Origin: M55B112 sp040903745
GTDB taxonomy: Bacteria; Bacteroidota; Bacteroidia; Bacteroidales; GCA-2748055
Assembly: GCA_040903745.1 (NCBI GenBank)
Contig: JBBDUV010000100.1
Span: 1-64,000, forward strand
Length of the DNA stretch: 64,000 nucleotides
Reading direction: 5' to 3'
Below are positions 26,458 through 35,344 of this stretch, one piece after another. The notes under the pieces are model-generated. The model did no database searches, was not told the origin of the DNA, and worked only from the letters and a program-made list of their open reading frames with translations. Made by a program: the position numbers and the translations under genes. Position 1 is the stretch's first letter; each line of letters starts with the position of its first letter.

Positions 26458-26645
26458 ATTGCTCCTTTAGGAGCATCATGTCTAGCCCCAACCGAAGCAC
26501 CAAGCTCCGTAGGAGCGTCATGCCTGTAGAAAGGCATACAGATTACCCCATCCGAAGCACCAAGCTCCGTATGAGCGTCATGCCTGTAGAAAGGCATACA
26601 GATTACCCCAACCGAAGCCAAAAAACCCCGTTAGGGGTGGCATGT
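26458..26645. repeat. Hairpin-repeat cluster 10 with 60-bp tandem units
   Basis: Two consecutive 60-bp units at 26491-26550 and 26551-26610 differ at only two positions. Each holds GCTCCGTAGGAGC (GCTCCGTATGAGC in the second) and a second hairpin ATGCCT...AGGCAT, where the usual ATGTCTGTAG tail has become ATGCCTGTAG. Flanking hairpins are GCTCCTTTAGGAGC and CCCCGTTAGGGG. Confidence 0.93.
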
Positions 26646-26688
26646 AATATCTGTTTAATTTGGATCGCCTATCTTTCAACTAAATTCC

Positions 26689-26696
26689 TATCTTTG
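26689..26696 (+). promoter_or_regulatory. -7 box TATCTTTG for the OmpH-like gene
   Basis: Exact TATCTTTG, 66 bases before the ATG, just after cluster 10. A TATCTTTC sits 19 bases earlier. No well-spaced -33 element. Confidence 0.6.
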
Positions 26697-26762
26697 TAGC
26701 CGAAAAAATACAAACCACACAACGAACTTGTTAACTTACTAAATATTAAAGAATTCACACAG

Positions 26763-27392
26763 ATGAAAAACATCAATTACATCATTAACGGGATTTTGGC
26801 TGTGGCAGTGATCGTGCTTTTCGTACTTCAGTTCAACGGAAAAAGTACCGGGGAGCCATCAGAAACCTCAAAACCTTCCGGATCGTCAGTTGAACAAGCG
26901 GAAAATGCCATCCCGGCCGGGGAGGTAGCGATCGCCTATTTTGATATCGACAGTGTGATGGCCAACTGGACCCTCTATGCAGATGTTCAGGAGAAACTTG
27001 CCGCGAAACAGCGTCAGCTCGAATCTGATTTCGAAAGCAAATCGCAAAGCTTCATGAAGCGGGTTGAAGATGCCCAGTACAAGATACAGCGCCAATTGGT
27101 AACACGTGCGGAGGCAGAGCAATTGCAACAGCAGCTGGCCACCGAGGAGCAGAACCTGATGGGTCTGCAGAACAACTATTCAACGGAGCTTCAGGAAGAG
27201 GCCGTTGTGCGGAACCGACAGATGATCGACAATATTGAAAAGTATGTGGAGGAGTATAACAGGGACAAAGGGTACAGCTTTATCTTCAGCTACTCATTCG
27301 GTGGTAACCTGATGTACGGTGACAAAGCCTATAACATCACACAGCAGATCATCAGAGGGATCAACGAAGCCTATCCCGCTGAAACAGAATAG
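26763..27392 (+). CDS. OmpH/Skp-family periplasmic chaperone
   Basis: A 209-residue protein with an N-terminal hydrophobic anchor (about residues 8-24), a short low-complexity linker rich in Ser, Pro and Glu, and then AYFDIDSVMANW. That is followed by a long charged helical stretch (about 75-165) typical of the tentacle coiled coil of Skp/OmpH. It probably holds outer-membrane proteins in the periplasm. The uncleaved-looking anchor suggests it is tethered to the inner membrane. It is followed after three bases by a glycosyltransferase gene, so the two form an operon from the promoter at 26689. Confidence 0.88.
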   Translation: MKNINYIINGILAVAVIVLFVLQFNGKSTGEPSETSKPSGSSVEQAENAIPAGEVAIAYFDIDSVMANWTLYADVQEKLAAKQRQLESDFESKSQSFMKRVEDAQYKIQRQLVTRAEAEQLQQQLATEEQNLMGLQNNYSTELQEEAVVRNRQMIDNIEKYVEEYNRDKGYSFIFSYSFGGNLMYGDKAYNITQQIIRGINEAYPAETE

Positions 27393-27395
27393 CCA

Positions 27396-29843
27396 ATGGG
27401 CTCTGCAGATGCATACGATGCATACCTGCAAAAACATGCGATCAGGGGTCAGCTGATTTCAGAAACTCCTGATCCACAACTACATACTATTATTGCCATA
27501 CCGGCAACCAACGAATCCGGGCTCACCACGTGCCTGGATTCGCTGTTTAAATGCGATCCCCCGGTACTGCCTGCCGAGGTGGTTGTGCTGATCAATTCGG
27601 CCAGGAACAGCAGTGAGGAGATCGTGGAAACGAACCGGCGGGGCTATGAGGAGGTTCGGAAGTGGATAAGACTCAATCAAATGTCGCAGAACCGGGTGGA
27701 GCAGAACCGGGTGGAGAAGGACCGGGTGGAGAAGAATCAGGCGGAGCGTAACTGCTCAGAGGAGTATCTAATAGAACGGAATGAGGCCACATCGCATCAA
27801 CATCAGCAGGACAAAAACCAGGATTCAGATCAGTATAATATTTCGCACCACGGTGAAGCCATATCAAAGCCACAGGAAAAATTAAAGTTTCACGTGGTGC
27901 TGGTGGAGGATCTGCCGGATAAGCATTTTGGGGCCGGACTGGCACGAAAGCTGGTGATGGATGAGACGGTGCGAAGGTTGGCATGGGCTTCGGAGAGGAG
28001 GAGGCTGGGGGATGAACAGACCGGCCGGGATGTTGAAGATCGGGGTGAAGCAGATGAAGTAACAACAGGTAAAGTCGATGCTGGAGTGACTGGTGGAAAA
28101 GAAAATGGTTCGACAAGCAGATTGGGTTCCGGAACGGATGCCGGGCAGAGCAGGGAAGAAGTATATATCCAAAAAAGTGCAATTGGAGACGGGATTATTA
28201 TTTCACTGGATGCAGATACGGTGGTACGGCGCGATTACCTGCGGGAGGTGGAGAAATTTTTTGAAGGATCGCCGGAGATGGAGGGCTGCTCGATCAGCTT
28301 TGCTCATCCGCTGAATCAGCAGGAATACAACCGCCTTTTCTACAAACCAAGCGACCTGTCAGCTACCCCATCGAAAAAGCCCCGATCTGACCAACAACTG
28401 TCAGCCGATCATATTTCCCGGGATAACGACTACATGAACCAACACTCCCCTACCGACTCCCAGCAACCCGGGGGATCGTCACCGCTGCACACACCTGTTG
28501 GAAAAAAAATTCCCACCAGTCAGTTCGCAGCACCTCTGCCTTCCGAAAACTTTCCTCCCTCCGTTTTTGATGCGGTAACCAACTACGAGTTGCACCAACG
28601 CTATTACCTGCAAGCAGTGCGGTATACCGGGTACCCCTATGCCTGTCATACCGTGGGATCGTGTTTTGCTGTACGGGCGGAATCCTATTGCCGTATGGGC
28701 GGTATGAGCCGGCGCAAAGCGGGTGAGGATTTTTATTTCATCCAGAAGATTGCAATGCATGGACGGTACGGTGAGTGTCGAACCACCCGGGTCTACCCCT
28801 CTCCCCGACCGTCAGACAGGGTCCCGTTTGGGACCGGACCGGATATCAGCAGACAGATAGATGGTGGTGGTGAGTTGGATGCTTCTGCGAAGCACCCCAA
28901 CGCCAGGGGCCGTGATGGGACCGGACCGGATATCAGGCAATCTGACAGTAGTGGGTTGGATGCTTCTGTGAAGCACCCTAACGACAGGGGCCGTGATGGG
29001 ACCGGACCGGATAAAGAGCAGCCTGCAGTTAGTGGACTATCAGATGCTTCCGTTAAGCAGCTGCCCCCCTATTTTACATACCATCCGGAGCTGTTTGAAC
29101 ATCTTAGAAAGTTCTTTGCACTGATTCCCCGGCTCTACCGGTTGAATGATCCGGCGTTAATAGGTGGACCAAAAGAAGCTACGGGAAATGATGCTGAGGC
29201 GGAAAAAGAAGCCGATTCCCCTGACAGGACAAAAAGAGAAGCTCCGGACAATAATCTTGCGGCGGTAACAGACAACGATCCCCCGGCAGGACCGGTAAAT
29301 GACCAGGCAGCGGTGCTGGAGGGCGTTCCCACGGTATTAAGACAGTATTTGGAGGCGAGCCGGTTTTGGGAAGAACTGGGGGAGATCCGCAAGAACACGG
29401 CGTCGGAGAAGGCGTTCAGGAAACGGTTTTTCGGGAAGTTCAATATGTTTTGGATTTTGAAGTACCTCCATTATGCGGAGGAGCATGGGACGCAGAAGTG
29501 TGGAGCAGAGATGCAGGGAACGAAAATGCAGGAAACGAAAATGCAGAAAACGAAAATGCAGGGAACGAAAATGCAGGAAACGGAGATGCAGGGGGCAGTG
29601 AATCATGGGGTAAAGAAGATGGAGGTGACGGCAGCGGCGGGGAGAATGCTGGAAATGTGGGGGAAAAGCAACCTCAACAAGGGGAAGGGCTCCTCGAACA
29701 GAGAAGGCAGCTTTCCATCCGGAGTAAGTGAATCCCCGACCAGAGAAGGTGGCTCTCCAACTGGAGAAGGTGAATCCACGAACAGAGAAAGAAGCGTTTC
29801 AACCCGGAAGATGCTGTTGTTCTACAGAAAATATTTTGGGTAA
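27396..29843 (+). CDS. GT2-type glycosyltransferase with many low-complexity insertions
   Basis: 815 residues, about twice the expected size. The GT-A core is recognisable in pieces: nucleotide-binding strand HTIIAIPATNESGL (30-43), VVLVEDLP (167-174), DxD-like ISLDADTVV (269-277), HTVGSCFAVRAESY with the KAGEDFYF motif (418-448), and YPSPRPSDRVPFGTG. Between them lie hydrophilic, repetitive segments: 97-160, 200-262, 318-386, 479-556, 590-645 and 700-800. Some are short tandem repeats (GTKMQ-like at 708-732; about 28 residues at 479-556). The reading frame stays open throughout, so the insertions are tolerated or translated. Substrate unknown. It follows the OmpH-like gene by three bases. 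Confidence 0.75.
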   Translation: MGSADAYDAYLQKHAIRGQLISETPDPQLHTIIAIPATNESGLTTCLDSLFKCDPPVLPAEVVVLINSARNSSEEIVETNRRGYEEVRKWIRLNQMSQNRVEQNRVEKDRVEKNQAERNCSEEYLIERNEATSHQHQQDKNQDSDQYNISHHGEAISKPQEKLKFHVVLVEDLPDKHFGAGLARKLVMDETVRRLAWASERRRLGDEQTGRDVEDRGEADEVTTGKVDAGVTGGKENGSTSRLGSGTDAGQSREEVYIQKSAIGDGIIISLDADTVVRRDYLREVEKFFEGSPEMEGCSISFAHPLNQQEYNRLFYKPSDLSATPSKKPRSDQQLSADHISRDNDYMNQHSPTDSQQPGGSSPLHTPVGKKIPTSQFAAPLPSENFPPSVFDAVTNYELHQRYYLQAVRYTGYPYACHTVGSCFAVRAESYCRMGGMSRRKAGEDFYFIQKIAMHGRYGECRTTRVYPSPRPSDRVPFGTGPDISRQIDGGGELDASAKHPNARGRDGTGPDIRQSDSSGLDASVKHPNDRGRDGTGPDKEQPAVSGLSDASVKQLPPYFTYHPELFEHLRKFFALIPRLYRLNDPALIGGPKEATGNDAEAEKEADSPDRTKREAPDNNLAAVTDNDPPAGPVNDQAAVLEGVPTVLRQYLEASRFWEELGEIRKNTASEKAFRKRFFGKFNMFWILKYLHYAEEHGTQKCGAEMQGTKMQETKMQKTKMQGTKMQETEMQGAVNHGVKKMEVTAAAGRMLEMWGKSNLNKGKGSSNREGSFPSGVSESPTREGGSPTGEGESTNRERSVSTRKMLLFYRKYFG
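28830..29063 (+). repeat. In-frame imperfect tandem repeat (about 80 bp, three copies) inside the GT2 gene
   Basis: Three diverged units encode GTGPD... SDASVKHPN... RGRD. The repeated DNA includes GGGACCGGACCGGAT and GCTTCTGYGAAGC, the latter itself a small palindrome. The first unit starts at the conserved FGTG of the enzyme, so the array probably grew by duplication from native sequence. Confidence 0.8.
29517..29591 (+). repeat. Five 15-bp in-frame repeats (xTKMQ) inside the GT2 gene
   Basis: Units of the form NNAACGAAAATGCAG encode GTKMQ, ETKMQ, KTKMQ, GTKMQ and ETEMQ in succession. The period is a multiple of three, so expansion or contraction keeps the frame. Confidence 0.95.
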
Positions 29844-29981
29844 GCCGGTCATCCCGTTGAGTGACCTCTCCACGGCCCTCTCGAGCGATCCCCCGGTATG
29901 ATCGACATCCCGCGCCCTAAAACTCCCGGAAACCTGCAAGAAGGTGTTATAGAATATGTTTTCCGTGGCCTTTTAACCCAC

Positions 29982-29989
29982 TATCTTTG
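29982..29989 (+). promoter_or_regulatory. -7 box TATCTTTG upstream of pruA
   Basis: Exact TATCTTTG, 136 bases before the pruA ATG. A weak TTTTCC lies 18 bases upstream in place of the -33 TTTG. The leader between it and pruA is A/G-rich, without a convincing gene. Confidence 0.5.
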
Positions 29990-30125
29990 TGATGAAAAGC
30001 GGGGTGGAAAAGTTACGGATAATCGGGTTGAATATCGAATGAACTGCAAGAAGAGGTTGGCCGGGGAAAGTGGAAAAAGAAAAGAGAAAAGTGGAAGAAT
30101 ATTATAAACATTAAAACGATACAAT

Positions 30126-31751
30126 ATGCCGAAAGGATTTTTTAAGGTGCCGGATACCAACAATGAACCGGTTTTGAGCTATGCCCCGGGATCGCCCGAG
30201 CGGGCCGAATTGAAGAGAGAGATTGAGCGGATGCGCTCGGAGGTAGTCGACATTCCGATGTTCATCGATGGAAAAGAGGTGCGTACCGACAACACGGTAT
30301 CGCTTCACCCGCCGCACGACCGCAAGCACCTGCTGGGTCACTTCCATAAAGGAGATGCGGGTCATGTGCAGATGGCCATCGAGGCTGCGCTGAAGGCGCG
30401 TAAAAAATGGGCTGAGTTGTCGTGGGAACACCGTGCGTCGATCTTCCTGAAAGCGGCCGAACTGCTCGCGGGACCCTACCGCATGCGGATGAACGCAGCG
30501 ACAATGATCGGTCAGTCGAAAAACGTCTTCCAGGCGGAGATCGACTCTGCCGCGGAACTGATCGATTTCCTGAGGTTCAACGTAAAATATATGACGGAGA
30601 TCTACGCGCAACAGCCGGCATCGCCTGTGAGAATATGGGACCGTGTGGAGTACCGTCCGCTTGAGGGGTTCATTTTCGCCCTCACCCCGTTCAATTTCAC
30701 AGCCATCGCCGGCAACCTGCCTTCAGCACCAGCCATTATGGGAAATACCGTGGTATGGAAGTGCTCCAATACACAGGTATACTCGGCGAAGGTGATCATG
30801 GATATCTTCCGGGAAGCGGGTTTGCCCGACGGGGTGATTAACCTGCTTTTTGTATCCGGACCGGTGGCCGGGAACGAGATATTTTCGCACAAGGATTTCG
30901 CGGGGATCCATTTCACAGGATCAACCGAGGTTTTTCAAAACATCTGGAAGACGATCGGGAACAACATCCACCTGTACAAATCGTATCCACGGATCGTCGG
31001 GGAGACCGGCGGGAAAGATTTTGTGTTTGCCCATCCGACGGCCCATGTCGACCGCCTCATCGTGGCACTGGTGAGGGGAGCGTTCGAGTACCAGGGACAA
31101 AAATGTTCGGCTGCCTCGCGCGCCTATATTCCCGAAAGTCTGTGGACGGAGGTGAAGAGCAAGCTGGAGGGTATGATCAAAGGGATCCGGATGGGTCCGC
31201 CTGAAGATTTCTCCAACTTTTTCAACGCGGTAATCGATGAGTCATCGTTCGATAAGCTGGCCGGGTTCATCGACCGGGCGAAGTCTGACAAGGAGGCCGA
31301 TGTGATCATCGGCGGTGGGTATGATAAAACGGAAGGATTCTTTATTGAACCAACGGTGATCCAGGCGAAGGATCCGAAATATGTAACGATGGAAGAGGAG
31401 CTGTTCGGTCCGGTTTTAACAATCTATGTCTATCCCGACAACCAGGTTGATGAGACGGTTGAATTGCTGAATGACACATCAATCTACGCGCTCACGGGGG
31501 CGATCTTCGCGACCGACAGGTATGTGATTGAGAAGCTGTCGAAGCAGCTGGTCGACTGTGCGGGGAACTTCTACATCAACGACAAGCCAACCGGTTCTGT
31601 TGTCGGACAGCAGCCGTTTGGCGGGGCCCGCGGTTCGGGAACGAACGACAAGGCGGGATCGTACCTGAATCTTGTCAGATGGGTTTCAGCGAGAACGATC
31701 AAGGAGGAGCTTGTGGCACCGACCGACTACAGGTATCCGTTTATGGATTGA
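30126..31751 (+). CDS. pruA: L-glutamate gamma-semialdehyde dehydrogenase (P5C dehydrogenase)
   Basis: 541 residues, the normal length for the stand-alone bacterial/mitochondrial-type enzyme. It oxidises glutamate semialdehyde, in equilibrium with 1-pyrroline-5-carboxylate, to glutamate with NAD+ in proline breakdown. Visible motifs: FTPFN-type cofactor region (ALTPFNFTAIAGN, 185-197), GSTEV (265-269), general base Glu293 in VGETGGKD, nucleophile Cys327 in GQKCSAASR, and the ending GGARGSGTNDKAG typical of this group. No proline dehydrogenase is next to it. It is transcribed alone and ends seven bases from the convergent ftsB-like gene. Confidence 0.95.
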   Translation: MPKGFFKVPDTNNEPVLSYAPGSPERAELKREIERMRSEVVDIPMFIDGKEVRTDNTVSLHPPHDRKHLLGHFHKGDAGHVQMAIEAALKARKKWAELSWEHRASIFLKAAELLAGPYRMRMNAATMIGQSKNVFQAEIDSAAELIDFLRFNVKYMTEIYAQQPASPVRIWDRVEYRPLEGFIFALTPFNFTAIAGNLPSAPAIMGNTVVWKCSNTQVYSAKVIMDIFREAGLPDGVINLLFVSGPVAGNEIFSHKDFAGIHFTGSTEVFQNIWKTIGNNIHLYKSYPRIVGETGGKDFVFAHPTAHVDRLIVALVRGAFEYQGQKCSAASRAYIPESLWTEVKSKLEGMIKGIRMGPPEDFSNFFNAVIDESSFDKLAGFIDRAKSDKEADVIIGGGYDKTEGFFIEPTVIQAKDPKYVTMEEELFGPVLTIYVYPDNQVDETVELLNDTSIYALTGAIFATDRYVIEKLSKQLVDCAGNFYINDKPTGSVVGQQPFGGARGSGTNDKAGSYLNLVRWVSARTIKEELVAPTDYRYPFMD

Positions 31752-31758
31752 TTGTGTT

Positions 31759-32055
31759 TTATTCCACTACAATAAAGACATCCTCGTTGGGCTTTTTCAT
31801 GTAGTACTGTTCGCGGGCGTATTTTTCGAGCGCTTCGGTGCCGGTGGTAAGTTGCTGCAACCGGGCAGAGTCTCTTTTGATCTGCTCGATGTAGTACTCC
31901 TTTTCCTGCTCAAGGTCTTTCAGGTTTCGCGCCAGCCTGGTTCGTTCCATGAGGTTGTACTGGCTGAAAAAGGTGAGCCACAGGATAAACCCTGCGAGGG
32001 TGAGAACATATTTGTTCTTCACGTATGGCCAAATAGTCTTCCAGAATTGTTTCAT
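31759..32055 (-). CDS. FtsB/DivIC-family septum formation initiator
   Basis: A 98-residue bitopic membrane protein: short cytoplasmic N-terminus, transmembrane helix YVLTLAGFILWLTFF (about 16-30), then a coiled coil (LKDLEQEKEYYIEQIKRDSARLQQL) and the ending KYAREQYYMKKPNEDVFIV, which is diagnostic for DivIC/FtsB proteins. It would act with FtsL and FtsQ at the division septum. It is convergent with pruA, separated by seven bases. Confidence 0.9.
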   Translation of the reverse strand: MKQFWKTIWPYVKNKYVLTLAGFILWLTFFSQYNLMERTRLARNLKDLEQEKEYYIEQIKRDSARLQQLTTGTEALEKYAREQYYMKKPNEDVFIVVE

Positions 32056-32449
32056 CTCCCTATTTAAACGCGTTTACATGAGGGGTCATCAGGATTGGAA
32101 TTTGTTGATCCCTTATCTATGATGATGATTTCATGGGGTGAAATTAATGAATTCCTGTGAGCAGGCGATTCAAAGTTTTTAACAACGGGTTACAGAAATA
32201 CCAAATCCCGCCGATTTTGAATGACCATGGGTTTGGTGGGAGCGAACACCTTTATTTTGGGTTTTTACTAAAAACGATGCGAATATACATAAAAATGACC
32301 AAATTCATGTAATTACATGGTTAATAGCCAGGGTGTTTTTCCGGTCCTATCTGTCTGGTGCACTTACATTCTAAAATCCATTCAGAACGAACGGAATCGA
32401 GACCAATTACAGTAATATTCTCTTTATGTTATAAGCACTTCAATTACGA
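32056..32449. other. Intergenic region upstream of the FtsB-like gene
   Basis: 394 bases with no supported gene. It includes the promoter region of the minus-strand ftsB-like gene and the 3' flank of the hybrid kinase. No hairpin repeats, RNA gene or clear promoter box recognised. Confidence 0.5.
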
Positions 32450-35116
32450 TTAATTAACCTGATATCCATTCTTTTCCAGTAGTTTACTTATACTCTTCTT
32501 ATCAATGGGTTTGGTAAGGTATTCATCGAATGCATCAGCGAATTGATGCTTTTCCTTTTCCATGGCATAAGCTGTTTGTGCAATTATAGGGAGATCCGGA
32601 CGAAACTCTTTGATCATTTTCGCTGCCGTGTAACCATCCATGACCGGCATTTTAATATCCATGAGGATCATATCAATAGCGTTGTTGCTCCGGCACAGAT
32701 CAATAGCCTTCTGGCCGTCTACAGCATGCAGGATGGTCACATTTTCATTGTCAATAATCGCTTTCAGGTAGAGGTAATTGGTATATTCGTCTTCTGCAAT
32801 CAAAATGGTTTTTACATTCGTTGAATTTTCCGGGATTCCTGCATTTTTTGTTTGGGCCTTCTCCTTTTTCAATGCCATTCCCTGTGTTGTGTCTAAAGGG
32901 AAAGACAGCGAAACAGAGGTACCTTTGTTGAGCTCCGATTCCAGACTGATCGCGCCCCCCAATAGTTCAACATAAGCTTTCACCAGAGAGAGTCCCAGTC
33001 CGTTCCCTCCATATCGTCTGTGCATCTCTGTTTCAAACTGTCGAAAGGGTTCGAAGATCACTTTCTGTGTTCCGGGAGAGATCCCAATACCGGTGTCGGT
33101 AACCTGGATAAACAACTGATCGTTCCTGATATCTGATATCACTTCAACTGTACCTTCGGGAGTGAATTTAATTGCGTTATCCAAAAGATGTGTAAGTACG
33201 GCCAGCATTTTATTCTTATCGGATGTGATCATGCGTTTTTCTTCCGGAATTTTCTGCTTTATTTTCAACAGCAGCTTTTTTTCAACAGCAAATTCTGTAA
33301 ATTTTTCTGAAATACTTTCTACCAGCCTTGCAATATCAAACTCCGATTGAGAGATTTGCATCTGGTTGGCCTGAATTTGCGACATCTCAATAATATCCCT
33401 GATAATGCCGGTAAGTTTTTCACTTCCTGTCAGAATATGTCCGGAAAACTCCCTGAGCTTCTCCTGTGGCATGTCAGACTCCGCCATCAGTTGGGAAAAT
33501 CCTACAATGGCATTTAGCGGTGTTCGTACCTCGTGTGACATGTTTTGAAGAAAAAGTGATTTCAGTCGGTCACTCTCCTCTGCCTTCTCTTTGGCAGCGA
33601 TCAGTTCATCCCTCGACATCACCCTCTGGATCACAAGCCCTGCCTGTCTAACGATTGCCTCAATAAACACCTCATCCTTGATCCTGTAATTTTTACGTGC
33701 AAAAAAATGGAGGGCTCCAAGCAGGGTTTCATCCTTATTAATACCGATTGTGTAGATCTTATTGATCCCGGCAAGTCTTTCAATGGCTTGTGCGCCCAGT
33801 GCCGGATACTCACCCGCTGCAAAATCAGACAGGCCACCCTCAAATTCCACAAGGTTCCCGGATTTGAAATAATTGTAGTGGAGGTCAGTCAGCCTGTACT
33901 CTTTCCCAACAGGATTGAACCCAAATAAATTTATGATTTTTGTCAGCAGACTTTTTTCGAGTCCTGCAACAAATTCAAACTTTGTTGTTTTATTGTCCGT
34001 ATTAACCGATACATAGAGGATGATCACCTTAGGAAACCTTTTATGCAACTGAGAGGTAAGGTATTGGTAGATAGCTGGAAGGTCTGTTAATAGCAAGATT
34101 TCTGAAGTAAAATGATTCAGTTCAAACAGTTTGCTCTCACTCTCTTTTGCAGAGACAACCACCTGTTCCTTTTCGATGAGCTGCTGTTTCAACTCTTTTG
34201 TAGTTTTTCGCACCTTGTTTTTCAGAACAGCATTGTTCGTCAGAACCATCAGGATAAGGATCACCAGTATTCCTGCAAAGATCAGGACCAGTTCAATATG
34301 CTTTTCAAAAAAGGTTCTTTCATTCTTCCCGAATGATCCGATCCACTTTTCTTTAATCTCCTGCTGTTCTTCCAAACTGATCGACTGCAATAATTTGTTC
34401 AGAATTGAGATCAGTTCCGGAAACTCAGCACGAGAAGCAAACTTCAAGTTCCAGTTGAAATCCAGTTCCCAGCCCAGTTGCAGATTATTGATCCCATATT
34501 TTTGAACAAGATAGGTTGCCGAGATCATATCTGAAATCGTCCCGTCGGTATTCCCCAATGAGGTCTGAAGCAGCGCTGTCAGGTCATCTGAATATTCCTT
34601 CACCAAAATCCCGGGATACTGGTTCCTGACATACTCTGTACTTGTATACCCACTTACACCAGCTAATATAAGTTCATTCGTTTTCAGGTCCTTTGGATCT
34701 ATTTCAGTGTCGTTTCTCGTGAGTATCAATAGCGGAACATGCATAAAATTGTCCGAAAATATGAGGAACTCATCTCTTTCCTCAGTTTGCTGAATAGCTC
34801 CGACAAAATCAACCTCTCCATTTTTCAATCCTTCAATAATTTCCAACCAGTTATCGTAATAGACGTTTTGAAAAGTGATTCCCAGTTTCTCTTCAAAAAT
34901 TGCAATATAGTCTGCAACGATCCCACGGTGGTTTCCCTCCTCATCAATAAAGTCCCCAACACCCCATGACGGATTGGGGGCATACCTGATGTGCCTACCC
35001 TGTTCCTGCAGCCACATAATTTCCTGAGGTGTGAATAGTGTATCAATTAGCTGTTCCTGACTATAAAATTGTAATGTGGTAAGTGAAATGATCAGTGCTA
35101 AAAAACCTTTTCTCAT
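32450..35116 (-). CDS. Hybrid histidine kinase with periplasmic substrate-binding sensor
   Basis: 888 residues from the ATG at 35116, chosen because it begins a signal peptide (MRKGFLALIISLTTLQFYSQ); an ATG eight codons earlier spoils it. Numbering from that earlier ATG: SBP_bac_3-type solute-binding domain about 45-265 (GVSGYTSTEY, WLEIIEGLKNGEVDFVGAI), transmembrane helix about 283-302, GAF-like region about 343-505, HisKA with His536 (NMSHEVRTPLNA), ATPase with DTGIGIS and GGNGLGL, and receiver with Asp828 (LMDIKMPVMDG) and Lys877. Such kinases sense small ligands such as amino acids. Ligand and output are unknown. It is monocistronic. Confidence 0.92.
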   Translation of the reverse strand: MRKGFLALIISLTTLQFYSQEQLIDTLFTPQEIMWLQEQGRHIRYAPNPSWGVGDFIDEEGNHRGIVADYIAIFEEKLGITFQNVYYDNWLEIIEGLKNGEVDFVGAIQQTEERDEFLIFSDNFMHVPLLILTRNDTEIDPKDLKTNELILAGVSGYTSTEYVRNQYPGILVKEYSDDLTALLQTSLGNTDGTISDMISATYLVQKYGINNLQLGWELDFNWNLKFASRAEFPELISILNKLLQSISLEEQQEIKEKWIGSFGKNERTFFEKHIELVLIFAGILVILILMVLTNNAVLKNKVRKTTKELKQQLIEKEQVVVSAKESESKLFELNHFTSEILLLTDLPAIYQYLTSQLHKRFPKVIILYVSVNTDNKTTKFEFVAGLEKSLLTKIINLFGFNPVGKEYRLTDLHYNYFKSGNLVEFEGGLSDFAAGEYPALGAQAIERLAGINKIYTIGINKDETLLGALHFFARKNYRIKDEVFIEAIVRQAGLVIQRVMSRDELIAAKEKAEESDRLKSLFLQNMSHEVRTPLNAIVGFSQLMAESDMPQEKLREFSGHILTGSEKLTGIIRDIIEMSQIQANQMQISQSEFDIARLVESISEKFTEFAVEKKLLLKIKQKIPEEKRMITSDKNKMLAVLTHLLDNAIKFTPEGTVEVISDIRNDQLFIQVTDTGIGISPGTQKVIFEPFRQFETEMHRRYGGNGLGLSLVKAYVELLGGAISLESELNKGTSVSLSFPLDTTQGMALKKEKAQTKNAGIPENSTNVKTILIAEDEYTNYLYLKAIIDNENVTILHAVDGQKAIDLCRSNNAIDMILMDIKMPVMDGYTAAKMIKEFRPDLPIIAQTAYAMEKEKHQFADAFDEYLTKPIDKKSISKLLEKNGYQVN

Positions 35117-35344
35117 GATTGAAATCGTTAAGAAGGCCAATTACCTACATATCAATTCAATAGATACTTTCTATCAGCCAGGTTACAGATTGAATTTAGA
35201 AGCTTTTAACACAAATTTAATAAAAAATGAATACCCTGGACGGGAAATGATACAATAATTCAGTCATATCCAACATTTGAGTTATAATTCCGTTGTAAAA
35301 CGTTGTTATTGCCAACGATTTTAACAGGACTTTTACATACGGAG

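Noticed and set aside
12879..26645. Hairpin repeats as true integron attC sites
   Set aside because: The stems are only about five base pairs, no convincing RYYYAAC/GTTRRRY pair is present, gene orientation is mixed and no integrase is seen. Kept only as an analogy.
29898..30107. 69-codon open frame before pruA
   Set aside because: It overlaps the pruA promoter, has low-complexity Lys/Arg/Glu composition at its end and no family resemblance.
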